A stretch of 64,000 nt of DNA from Atriophallophorus winterbourni (lineage: Eukaryota; Platyhelminthes; Trematoda; Plagiorchiida; Microphallidae), in the NCBI GenBank assembly GCA_013407085.1, contig JACCGJ010019687.1:1-64000 (forward strand). The letters are read 5' to 3'. Both the position numbers and the translations under genes were made by a program. Shown here one piece after another: positions 32,711-44,260 of this stretch (position 1 is its first letter; each line of letters starts with the position of its first letter). The notes under the pieces were generated by a model. The model saw only the letters and a program-made list of their open reading frames with translations. It was not told where the DNA came from and made no database searches.

Positions 32711-34002
32711 TAACCACTCGAATAGTAAATGTTTCAAGATAACGACTGCCACTCTAGTTCTTACTATCAACATTTAATCACAAATGCGAGCCTCGTAACC
32801 AGCGCCTTAAAACGTCAAATTATTGAGGTTATTCTTAAAATAAGATATATGCAGATACCCTAAATTGACCAATACATAAAACCATTCACTCGTGAAAATG
32901 ATTAGGAATCCTACCTGGAATAGAAAGATGATATTACGAGGATAAAGTTTTGGTAACATAACTTTTCATGTGTCCATGCTGTTCCCGCTATCCTATTCAC
33001 GTTTCCTTTTCCTTGGCCAATCAATGATTTTTTATCCGTCTCCGCTGTCGTGGGCTTATCATGGTGATCTGACCGTGTTCATTCGGGTGTGGGGTTTAAT
33101 CAGCCGGATTTGTTGTATAGTTTCATGTCATGTATTCGGCCGGGACTTGCCGAATCTTGGCGTCTGGCTGCCTACATATGAATCATTGCTCGATTCACAT
33201 TTCCGGAACCGATATTATCCACCGACCGGGTGGCGAATACTTGGGCACGCACGCACGCACACACACGTTCGACATGACGAAAATAAACACACCCGTAAAC
33301 ACGCGTAAACATCAAAACGGTAAAAAGCGCCAACTTGGTGCGGAAGTTTCACCGACCAATTTTAATTCACGCCCGCCCTGAAGGCAAATGAAACCGAATA
33401 TCGTTTACATTGGCTGTGTGAGGAGTGGATTTCATCAATTACATGACTAGAAGACAACAAGGTCACGCGAGGAGGCGTGCTGAATATTATACCGAGTATA
33501 TGTATGGTGAATGTTTCGCAATTAGCTCAGGTTAAAATAAGAGAAGTCCCCCAACTATCGCATATACATTTGTAGTATTTATGATAGTTCGATTATGTTT
33601 GCAATCAATAGCATATAACGCACATTTATGCTCGAGATGTCATAATTTTGAAAACTCGCGAGGCATGCTACGGTAGGGAATTCACTCCTACCCCAGCAAA
33701 TATCCATTGAAGTAATTACCGGGATTGTCCGTTTGGCAAGATCAATAGGATATAAGAACGTACACTAAACACGCCGAGGACCTTTGATTAGAAAACAACA
33801 AATTCTGTGTTGTTTATATAATCAGATAGCAACATTACCTTGAGTATATGTACGCTTCAAAACACAATGAATGGCGGGTAACTTGAATTTTGTAGCCAGT
33901 GTTGTTCATGGTTCTTGCAGACTACTCTGCGCAATCAACTGTACACGCATGTAGTTTTGCATGAGGTGAAACGCGTGAGTTTGAACGAAATGTCTTATTT
34001 CA
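32711..34002. other. Intergenic; no gene seen
   Basis: Contains a CA-rich microsatellite near 33247-33266 and a GC-richer stretch at about 32980-33380 with overlapping frames lacking domains. Nothing else can be named. Confidence 0.45.
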
Positions 34003-34113
34003 TTTATTGTCAGCATTCAAATGCTTAATTATCACACCATATGACCGCTTCTACTCGTTTATTGTTAGTATTCACATGCTTATTTATCACACACTATGAC
34101 CGCTTCTACTCGT
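34003..34113. repeat. Tandem duplication, two copies of a 55-base unit
   Basis: TTTATTGT at 34003 and 34058 starts two near-identical units that share TATGACCGCTTCTACTCG at their ends. Differences are a few substitutions, so the duplication is fairly recent. Confidence 0.9.
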
Positions 34114-35934
34114 TAAGTACGGCAGTAAGACCTAGGACATCGCGGTTTTCAAAACAACGGAGAAACGATGATCAAATGCATACATTTCGAAACCATAGTT
34201 GAATAAGAAATTGGAATATGTTTCATACCGATCGGGAAACCATGTTTCTGAAAGGAAAGCCAAGTAACTCGGTTGCCTTAAATTTGGTTCACGATTACGT
34301 TGCTATTACTACTTTTTCATGCATGTGGTGTTACTCTTCCGCGAAAAAGTTTACGAATATACCACATTGAACAGTGTCAACTTGAATCAGCTCGGTGAAG
34401 TCAATACAAAGAAAGCGACACGAAATCCGACGGTTTGCTGCTACGGTATACGCCTTTCCAATTTTCCATCATCACATAGACTAAGCATGTGGTATAAGAA
34501 AAGATTAACTTAAAATAACATCTTCAAATATCATACAAATTTTCCTGGTTCCAATAACGAATCATTGAAATTATGCGAAATATCATATCATCGGCCGGAC
34601 CGCATCTACTCTATCGTTTACCTCCGTAAACAACAGGTTTCTTTACACCATACAAAATCGCTAGAATAACAGGAGTACAATATATGAAAGCACTCACGGA
34701 AAATTTTCATCACTAGTGATTACAAAACCAATGTCCAGAATATTAAATTTTAATTGTTTTATCGGGCATTTGCAGGCCATGATGCCATGGTTGATCTACG
34801 TCTCCGTTAGCGTAAACCGGTAAATGTGATAACTGAAGAGATTATGCGGTCCTTACCCGAATATTTTCAGTTCGCATAATAGGATTAATTGAAATAACAC
34901 GTTTGGTACACTTAGTTGACTATGGTGTCGTATTCGCTGTATCGACCAGCATCCAATACACAAAGCTATGAATCAACGCACCTCGCTTATCTGTAGACGT
35001 TGACTTTACAAGCAGCAGCTAGGACATACGATCATAGTAAATCTACAGGGCTAACTGTAACCTATTTGATCTTTTGACTGTGATACGAGTGGCATCCGAA
35101 TAATTAGGAAAGTTAGCCAAATTCACTCTACTCGCAAACACTTTGCTAATAGTATCTCCCATATTAATTAGCAGAATTGAACAAAACACAAAAACAGGAC
35201 TGCATGACAAGTAGGTCTTTCAGTCCAGAGGTTCGTGAGGTTCCTAAAACGTCGCTGTGGTAAATTTGGGTAAACTATGCTTAGTCATGTTTCCTCGCCA
35301 CACTTATGAGAACGTGTACTGACCTCACTCGAAAATATCCCCAACAGATTAGCTTCCTGTCATATGGGTGAACTCATGCTACATATACCGCTTGGTAGTA
35401 ATGACCTGGAGATACCCCATCAGTCTTATGCGTTAGAGTGGTCTGATGGCGATGAAAAATGTCAATATGTGTTTGAGTGTTAAGCCAAGACACCAAAGAT
35501 GTAGATGGATGTGGCCTTGGATCAACTCTGCGGATCAATGCTCGTTTATCCTTGCCGCAGCCTGCTACTGGGTGTTGCTTATCATTTCATAAAAGGTGTT
35601 CATCTCCTGTTTGATGAAAACGTTTTGAACATGAAAGAGACACTGTTAGTTGCATGACTTTTCCGATGGCGACTTCAAAGTTCAAGCTTGGTTCACCGTT
35701 TCTCCGTTTGTTCACCTCATGCAGATTCGGATCGTACTAGTCCGTACTGATAAGTACAAAAACCGGAAACCAGTCTTTGGATGTGCGTGTGTGTGCCATC
35801 GGATGGCATTAAAGTGCTGATATTTCGTTCAAGCCCATGCGTTTAACTGGATTAAGATTTCTATTAGATTGAACGGGTTGGCTATACAAATCATACCCGC
35901 AATGGCTTTAACTTTTATCCTTTTTACCATTTCT
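34114..35934. other. Intergenic; no gene seen
   Basis: The frame 34319-34513 has no recognisable motif. No known repeat was found. Confidence 0.45.
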
Positions 35935-35973
35935 CCGCTATTTCAAGGCATACACATTCTGATGGTATTGAAC

Positions 35974-36010
35974 CTACCTGATGAGTACAAACAGTAGGAA
36001 ACCGGTGGTA
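35974..36010 (+). ncRNA. Hammerhead ribozyme, probably inactive
   Basis: CTGATGA is 35978-35984, helix II TAC/GTA with loop AAACA, GAAA 35998-36001, CCGG 36002-36005. The base at the cleavage position is G (36007), which hammerheads do not tolerate, and the pair flanking the core is G with G. Confidence 0.5.
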
Positions 36011-36109
36011 TTTTGTATGCAATGAACAGACAGACAAATAAGGATAGTGAATAAGAAATAACTTATATTAGGAGATTATGGGATTCTTTGCCGCTCTTAC
36101 ACTTAAATT

Positions 36110-36147
36110 CCGCTACCGGTTTCGTATTATAGATGCTCATCAGATGA
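36110..36147 (-). ncRNA. Hammerhead-like core on the minus strand
   Basis: Minus strand: CTGATGA 36143-36137, G/C at the core-proximal pair (36136, 36124), GAAA 36123-36120, CCGG 36119-36116 and TA 36115-36114. All core bases are present. Helix II has one internal mismatch and helix I is weak, so folding is doubtful. Confidence 0.4.
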
Positions 36148-36255
36148 AATAGTAACATTGTTTCAAGGCTCACTGAAACCGAGCTTACTATTTCCACCTG
36201 AAACCCACCCGAAACCGTTATGAAGTGTGCTGGTGGGGGATTTTAGCATCTTTAT

Positions 36256-39079
36256 GGATAGTAAGAATACATTTACCGGAAACTGAAACAGTTGACATTG
36301 GCCTCATTCGGCCAATTTCGACAATGGATATACATCACAAACGCACGAAAACCTGATGATCCACATCGTTTTACGTGAATAACCCATCTCTCTCGTAGCG
36401 CTCTGGTTGATCGGTGCTATCTGCACGCTGCCACCGTTATCTAACTTCAGCAATCGAGAGTATTATCTGTTATTTCCCAGATAGAAGATGATGATTCTTA
36501 CTGCGCCTCCAAAGTGATGGGTCGAATGAAAGATCTTCCGAAATCGTATGGTAAAGATCATATCTCTTTTGCAAATGTGATTTTACCACAAGCACGATTC
36601 CGATTACAACTTTCCATTGAGTTGATCTGTTGGAATGCGACCATTTCCCATTCTATGCAATTGACCCAGCTAGCTTTAGACAGTGCACCTGTCTTAAATA
36701 GTAGTAAAATGGGACCTAGGTATACTTTAACACCACCTCTAGGCAATGGGATATGTACAGAATTGACCGGTTTTGACAATGTTCATGCACAGATTGAACT
36801 TGTGTCCTTTAGGTCAATCGGCATTTCAAAGTGTCACTGTGTCAAATTGGTATAACAATGGTTTCAAGTTAAAACGTTTGCTAAATTTGAATAGAATGAT
36901 TTAAAACTAGTTTAAGAAGCACAGATGGATGTTTAAATGTTGTATCGTTTGCTAGTATATAAGCAGGACGTTTTAGTTACGATACTAGACATCTGTTTTC
37001 AATATTAATTCGATTCTGAAATGGAATAATATGATAGTATACTGATACGAAGGGAAATCAATAGGTATCTGTAGCATCTGCATCTGTAGCATACCTAATA
37101 AATTGGTACACGTGTAATGCCACAACAACATAGCATGTGCTTTATTTTAACAACATAAAGTGCTTGAATGTTCAAGAAAACTTGCAGCTCGGCAAATGAA
37201 TGTTTAGTGTTTAGCGTTCATTGAAGTGCCCATGCTCTACTACTCAAACTAACCGCGGACGCCTTCTTGATGTTGGTTGGATTCCGTCGAAAGCATGCTC
37301 GCCTCGGGCAGGTCGTTTCACGAGTGGTTGTCAGTATGCAGTTAATAGCTTGGAATAAATGTACCAAATTTGAAACATGATTAAATATTTGACACCAGGC
37401 GACTGTATGCTACATCCGCTACATTTAAAGCGGCTATAATGGACATTATAAAGTAAATAAATGCATCATCAATGGATGATATTGGGTATGAATACGAAAA
37501 CTTGGGCTATTTTGGATCAATCTAACAATGGAATATCTAGCCTTTCACTGTTGATCAAGCATGAAAAAGACCAAAAATTATTTCGACTTATTTCAAGATA
37601 TTTATGATCATAAAACATCTACCAAACATACCATCGCCTACCAGAGCTTAATCTTTCATACTTCCTCGAAGACTATGCCTTATTTCAATCGTCATTTCAC
37701 ATTTTGATTGGTTCACCATCGTCGTCCAAGTTAAGGTGGTAAGACTTTCATCAGTGAAATTCTTTAACATGAAAATGTATACTCATTCCTCGTGTATATT
37801 CACTCAACCGATAGGGTTTTCGGGCATTGTTAAAGATTAGTAAAATCAAACTTAAAATCATCCAAGTATGACAGTCTGTAACGAACATAAAACACGATTC
37901 TCGCACAACGCTTATCATCATCGTCATCATCACCCGTTGGACAGTAAGTGGACTGTGTTTTGCTTGAAAAAATACATTCGGAGCGTCGAATCAGCCGTCG
38001 CATAATGTGTGATCTTCAGCTCCGATACGGTCCCATTCCAATGAACAAGGGTCAAACACGTCAGGGGGACAGGTGTTTTTGTTTCGGTACGACAGAACCC
38101 ATAAAACCGAAAATCTTGCGTCGTTGACCATCCTGTCCTTGTTCGACTGGACGCGTGTTTTCCGCATGCTTAATTCCAAGTCCCCGTGTCAACGCCCCGG
38201 TAAATTGTGCGCGATTTCGGGGAGGGGGCGAAGTAGTTGTAGTCAAAAAACTTTCATTGGGGCTCGAGTTGGTAAAATTAATAACGGCCGTTCGAAGTGT
38301 GTTTGTGTGTGTTTGTGGTTTGTGACAAACCGGCAAAACAATGTTTGCCAGGGGTCAATCAATAAGGAAACGGAAGGAATTTCTCAGCTGCCTGATACAA
38401 TCACCAGAGACCACACAGCCATCAAATCGCAGATAAAATCGAAAGCCGGTTTATGGTAGCGTGAACCAACGCGTCTTTTGCCACACTGTAAAAAAATGAT
38501 TTTTGTGAATATCTGTATTCTTCTTAAAGCTTGTGATATAGCTACACCATTATCGGATAGCCTAAGATGCTCTTCAGGGAGTTTGTATTTTATTAGCGTG
38601 AATAAACCCCACAGATTTTCGTTATTCTTTTAACTCAACAGCATCTATTATTCCATTTCAAAATCGCCTTCATGTAGGTGGCTCACCACCACATCACATC
38701 CAAGATATAGAGACAAATGACAGAAAAAAGTTTCATGCGTGCTCCAAGGTAGCATCAATCATCGGTCACAGAAACCACCAACGAGTTCCTCACTATGAAG
38801 CGTCAAACGCTCATCACTCCACTGCCGCCTCACCGACGACTTAGCAGCTATCGAACAAGTGCATGCATCTTGAAGCAGCCAAGCGTTAAACACTACAGCA
38901 ATGTGACTATCGCAGTGGCGTGACCAAACTTATTGGAGGATTTCCGCTTAATCGAAAAGACGTACTTGCACGCAACAGGAGGATTTTATTGTCTTCATAA
39001 CAGGAAGTTTGGCCACTGCTTTTTCAAGTTAGTAATTATATCAAGACTGAGTATACGAACAAAATAGAAATATGAACGA
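36256..39079. other. Intergenic; no gene supported
   Basis: The frame 36514-36855 (113 codons) is the longest but has no motif I recognise and no conserved start context. A CpG-richer patch at about 38030-38310 has open frames on both strands. A GATGAT-type simple stretch is near 37912-37935. Confidence 0.4.
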
Positions 39080-39168
39080 ATAAACGAATGAATGAACGAA
39101 TATTTAGTTTGATACGGTAATTGTGAAGCGATGTGTTTTTGTGACCATAAATTCTTGAATCTTGAAAT
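39080..39168 (+). mobile_element. LINE 3'-end scrap with TTGAATC tail
   Basis: It ends GACCATAAATTCTTGAATCT then TGAAA, the same tail type as LINE copies L3 and L6. The preceding bases are AT-rich 3' UTR-like sequence. Confidence 0.55.
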
Positions 39169-39194
39169 AGCTCACCAATTTGAAACATTTAGCA

Positions 39195-39640
39195 TTTTTG
39201 AGAATTGAGTGATAGTTTATTCCGTACCGACAATTCATGGAGAGCATCTAAATCACTATGCAGATGTGCACAGTCCGCGGTAGATGTTATCCGGGTTCAA
39301 ATTTAAATTTATTTGACAAAGGGAACTATCTGAATGAGAGCATCTGTGGAAGGTCGTTTATGCAAACGACGAAAAGTACTGTCCCAAGGACGGAACCATG
39401 CGATACGTCACTAGAAGCATCAATAACCCGTGAATGTACCCTGTTGATTCGAACATTCGTTTGGTATACTAATAACCTAAACTATTCGTGCTTTTGAATC
39501 GTTATGCTGGTGAATACGGTATTTCTGTTTGAAAATCCATTGTTTTAACGAATAAACATGACCTGCTTGCAAACAATGCAATATATGTTTTTTGAGAAGC
39601 ATTAACTAGGTGTGGAGTGTGCCTGTATTTTTAATTTTGT
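39195..39640 (-). mobile_element. Degraded LINE, copy L7 (RT palm)
   Basis: On the minus strand the translation reads NVRINRVHSRVIDASSDV, then SHGSVLGTVLFVVCINDL near 39420-39360, and LHSDLDALHELSVRNKLSLN near 39270-39210. These are the RT blocks normally reading SGVPQGSVLGP and the region after FADD; the FADD box itself is deleted or scrambled. It lies opposite to the neighbouring LINE remnants. Confidence 0.75.
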
Positions 39641-40399
39641 TGTGTTTTACTGACAACACGCAAAGGTAGTTGGTGGTGTAATCCTTCCTCTGTTATATGT
39701 GGCGTGCATGGTGGATATTTATCTGCTACGACGGATCTACGCATACAAGAATTATCCATCTACGACGAGTCGCTCTTTGCATGCATCATCAGTGAATGTT
39801 CTGCTGTTCGTTCGCTTATTTGCATCGCTTTTATGTTTCTGTTGTTAGATCAACCTATTTGTGTTTACCACTGTCGGAAACGAATCGGAGAAATAATCAA
39901 AGTGCAATCAATTTCATGCCGATATTCTGAGCCTTAGTGTTAGAATTCGCTTTTAAATCCGGGAAACAAAGCATTCTTACACCTCAAATGCTCATTTATG
40001 CGCATTTTCATTACACACTCCCCACAACTGGTTTCGTGCATTAGTAGGGATCATGATCTCGCAACTTAACGCCAAATCCTCACAATCCCACGCCGAACAA
40101 CCCCAGTCGTATCAACTTTTTCGGATTTCGTTTGTACTTTTGGTTGACCCCGTTAAGATGAAACGATCAGCTGTTCGCGAAACATGCGTCGTCCGTGAGA
40201 ATGTAATGTAATAAGGTCAAATTTGTCACGTGTCGTAACTGCCTACACGTGTTACGCAAAATTTGACAAATCACGGAACCAGGAGGCGATACCGCTCGTA
40301 AATCATGAAAACATACCTGGCGTAAGATAGATATGTAAGAAATTGTCGAACGAAACAAAACGAAGATTTGTCTGCGTTAACAAGTGTCACAGTAATGCA
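39641..40399. other. Intergenic, with a hammerhead-repeat fragment at about 39985-40060
   Basis: Minus-strand 40060-39985 keeps GCACGAAACCAGTTGTGGGG and flanking blocks of the hammerhead unit but has lost CTGATGA. Otherwise no gene or repeat was recognised. Confidence 0.5.
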
Positions 40400-43300
40400 A
40401 CCTGGATGATCCAAAACTGAGCTTAGAGCTCAGCATACAAGCGTTGAAGGAATCAGTGGAGGCTCTGGTCACAGCTGAGAACTCTAAGCTTGCCCGTATA
40501 GCTTTCGAAGAATTGAAAAATAGTCTCGAATACCAACCAGGCGAAACATTTCTCCACAGATCATGCTGCGCGAAAGATCAGCTGTTACCAACGCACCGGA
40601 GAGCCTTTAATAGCACATTCCTTATCAAGACACCACCTTCATAAAATCGTTTGTTAACGGTATGACCGACGAAAACTACCATGGCGCAAAAAAGTCACAA
40701 AGCTGAAGCCGTCCGCTCCGATAAAGATGCAGCTAAAATCCTATATTCAAAACCTCAATTCACAGCGCAAAATACTCCAAAAATCTCAATATAATCTGTA
40801 CCAACATACAGGAATCCAGCGAGAATAAACAGAGAAATGACCTAGAGCAATGGACCACATTCTTACGATGATGGTTTCGGAGACCATCACGCCTACAGCC
40901 GTTATACGTTTGCTTCGCCACCCAATCTCTCCACATTTAAGTTAACCACGTTTACTGAAAATAACACTAAATCTTGAAAATGACTTGGACACTGTCCACT
41001 TGCATTCTTAATTGCTGCGTGAGTTTCCCAAGTACAAAACTCGGATGTACGTCTACAAACTCTTGTGGGAAAGGAGAGAACATCTCGATGTTCGCGAGAA
41101 GATTAATGAACGCAGTGTTCCAGAGGTTACTAATACGCTAAGGGTTGTTAAACAGCAACACGTCTATAAACAATAGGTTTACCTTGTCAATACGATAGGA
41201 GCGCTGGAGGGTGTTGTTATGAATACCTTCAATATACCCTGGTCACCAAATTATAAAGGTGATTGACGACATCCTCTAAAGACAACTTTCCTAAAATGTG
41301 CTATGGCAGGGTTAGTCAGAAATACTTATTTATTACACAGGAGAAATATCCTCAGCGACGCCAAATGCACCCTCAGAACCACAAGCTGAATTACTGCTGA
41401 ACGATGATGTTGATGACTCAAATTCCGGAAGTGCTTCAAAAATACCACAAAGTTACGGCTATCGGCGGTCGAACCTATGGACACCATTCATACACAATCG
41501 TTACATATCAAAACCATTATTTTTTTATACACAAATGCGCAATGTTTGCTTAATTAACTCATTTGAGTAATCATTTCTCAGCTTTCGTGACGCTGAGTCG
41601 AATGATTGGGAGCTGGCGATTCCCAGCATGGTCCTGCTTTGGAGAGACCGCTTAACAACAGGTTGTGGAGGAGTTGTGTATTACCACGAGCGTCTTGATT
41701 GTAAAGTTGTTTCTGACTCATGTTTCGAGCTAGAGGATAACATGTGGTGTAGTTTGTGCATGGGCTCGGGGAGAGAATTGCATTATTGATGTGATATATC
41801 GCTCACCCACTTCATCAGATGCACACTAGAATTGTTAGAAATATTGCGTCACGCGGGAACTTTGAGTGGAACTCAGCTACTTTTATTGGGAACATTTTCT
41901 AAATGTGCGAAACAAGGTGACGTCCTTAATTCCCGATGATAAGCAATTTCATCATTGGATGCTGATAAAACAGAAGGAAAGGCATCCTAAGTTACTGTAC
42001 ACAATCGTAAACCACGCGGCTAGGATTAAACAGAGATATTTTCCTATTTAGAGAGCAGATGGATTGGCAGATTCTGTAAGAAATACCGCTGATTCTTTGG
42101 CAACATTTAACCCGCAAGACTTTTGTCAAAAGAATAAGTCACTACTAACAACTTTGTCAGATTCAATAGAGCTGGAAATCCTAGGTGATATCGATGTGAA
42201 TCCTACGGTTGTACGAAGGCATTTACGCAAGTTGAATGTGAATAAATCTTCAGGGGGAGACGGAGTAGCGCCGGCTATTCTGATATCATTTAAGCTGGTG
42301 CTTTGCGGCCCGCTATGTGATTTATTTAAACATACTAAATACGGCAATCGTACCAGCCGACTGGAAAAGTGGAGTTATGACAGCAATATATCAATTAGCA
42401 ATCGTTCAGATCCAGCTAATTACCGCCCTGTGACTCTATTTGCTGTGGTCTCTAAAGATTTTGGAACGCTTGGTGTGTGAAAATGTTATCAGGCACCTCG
42501 AGAGCCATTAAATTTTTTCCTAAGGAACAACTTGGACTTAGAAACATGCTCATGCTTGACTAACTTGTTCACGACTGTAAACTATTGGACAAAAGCATTA
42601 AGATCTCAAAAGCATTTGACAGTCACACGTTTCAGTGGACTACATCAGAGAAAGATCTTGATATCTTTGTATGTTGAGGTTTGAAAATCAGTCAGTAGTG
42701 TGAGGCCGTTTCTAAGCGTGTACGCAGTATACTCGGCTTGATCATACGAATTTTAGGAGTTTCTTGCCGAACACGTCGACAAAGCTACTCAATACATTCA
42801 TACACACAGTAGTTGACTATGCAGCACAAGCTTGAGCACCATGAGTGGAAGAAGACATCCCGCTACTCGAGAGAATTTATCATAAGGCAACTAAAATGGT
42901 TACCCTATTGTATAATTTACCCTCCGAGTTACGAGTGGCTAGGTTCGGATTGTGCACTCACGAGCGCAGGCGCATTCGAGGCGACCTAATTTGGACTCAC
43001 CGAATAATCCATTGGGTATCCCATCATCTCAGGCACCTATTCAAAATTGGTACCAATCTCCCGAACCACAGTCACTATCTCACCCTTCAAATACCATATT
43101 CCCGATTAAACTGTCACCGGAACTTTTATTTCGTCCGTGTATGGTTTTTGTGGAACAGCTTACCGTCAATAATTATGTCAACACCGGATGAAATGATGTT
43201 CAAAGAAACGTTATAAACATTTTTGTTCAATAATACCGTTTTAAAAATTACAAAAAAACAAATTTACCCAAATTTACCGAACGACATTTTCCACTCCATC

Positions 43301-43440
43301 TTAAACTTAGAATTATTTTTACTCCTCCATAGAAACACATGGATCGAAACATGAAAGTACGATTCATTTAAATTTAATACGTATATTCTGTGGTATTGTA
43401 CATTCACCATAAATCATGAATCTTGAATCTTGATCATAGC
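40400..43440 (+). mobile_element. LINE, copy L6: longest copy, with the RT catalytic core deleted
   Basis: Domains occur in family order. An N-terminal piece (40444-40644, ESVEALVTAENSKLARIAFE) may be ORF1 or a linker. An endonuclease-like remnant lies at about 41590-41840 (GCGGVVYYHERLDCKVVSDS). A linker at 41866-42051 includes FLNVRNKVTSLIPDDKQFHH. The RT N-terminus is 42064-42480 (RRHLRKLNVNKSSGGDGVAP, SDPANYRPVTL). The next block (LETCSCLTNLFTTVNYWTKA, about 42537-42600) jumps to the post-catalytic region (AVSKRVRSILGLI, about 42700), so GVPQGS and FADD are missing. The C-terminal frame is 42845-43216 (LERIYHKATKMV, RRRIRGDLIWTHRII). The tail at 43405-43435 has ATGAATCTTGAATCTTG. Non-autonomous and dead. 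Confidence 0.85.
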
Positions 43441-43639
43441 ATATGGTCATGTATTCCTGTTCTCAACTTCGGAAATATGATCAGTAAGCAAAAGCTTCAT
43501 GGTAGAGAGTCAGATCTTGACCATTTTGACCGCCACCAACTGCTGGGAGGTTTGGCGATAGAGCCAGTCCGACTCTATGATGTTTATCGAATCAACTGAT
43601 AGAAGCAGCTGTGATTAATGAATGCAAAATGTTTCATCT

Positions 43640-44260
43640 GATCGGACCTGCTCTTAAACGACCACTAACAAGTTTACGCAATCGAAGAGTACAAAAAGAT
43701 TGAATTGCACACAAATCATCCAGCAATTTCAACCCATACTCTACTACACACATTGCGTTCTATACAATCTCTCGCTCAGCGATCACAGCGATCGGCATAT
43801 CGGTGGCAATTGCATGCTGATGGTGCGATCTACGTTCAGCTGACGAGAGTAGTATATGTTCTTCCCAGGTTGCCGATGACGCGGTGCCTCCAAATTTAGC
43901 GATCAAGAGCAACCTTTCTCCAACTAGTAGGGTTAATGTAAAGAGCTTTCATTTCTCATTCGTAAATGTCCTTGCACGGCAAGTGCGATCTGCCTAATGG
44001 CTACTTCCTGATTGCAACTCACCATATAGCAGATCTTTTGGAATACGACCATTTTTTATTCTATACACATTACTCAACCAGTGTAGCCGGCACTGTCGTG
44101 CAACCGAGTGATCCCGATTAGGGATTTTTGCGGGCTTCAACCGGCCAGAGTGCAACGGTGAGTCTCTATCTCGGGCCAAGGCATTCATGATGACCCTTGT
44201 CCAGGCGCCCGGGTGAACATGCTCTGTAGACCACCTTTCGAAATCATGTCGGTCATCCGT
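43640..44260 (-). mobile_element. LINE C-terminal remnant of a different family, copy L8
   Basis: Minus-strand 44188-43994 reads RQCRLHWLSNVYRIKNGRIP then KDLLYGELQSGS. This resembles the C-terminal RLRWLGHVxRM...RIPKxLLYGEL block common after RT in another class of animal LINEs, and differs from the C-terminus of L1, L3 and L6. Downstream (to about 43640) frames are broken. The L8 copy is short and non-functional; its clade is not assigned. Confidence 0.7.

Larger units (their letters stand above)
35935..36255. repeat. Hammerhead repeat cluster: two plus-strand units and one minus-strand core
   Basis: Plus-strand units are centred on 35978-36007 (ACCTACCTGATGAGTAC) and 36197 (CCACCTGAAACCCAC), about 220 bases apart. 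Between them a minus-strand core lies at 36143-36114. TTTCAAGGC precedes both plus-strand units, as at 32.46 kb. Confidence 0.6.

Noticed and set aside
36350..36375. Another CTGATGA (near 36355) as a hammerhead core
   Set aside because: No GAAA at suitable distance and no stems. Strings at 41811, 46960 and 61784 were rejected for the same reason.
36514..36855. 113-codon frame as a gene
   Set aside because: No recognisable domain, start context or splice evidence; a minus-strand frame overlaps it.
40181..40360. Minus-strand frame 40167-40358 as a small gene
   Set aside because: Short, no motif, and it lies among LINE and repeat remnants.
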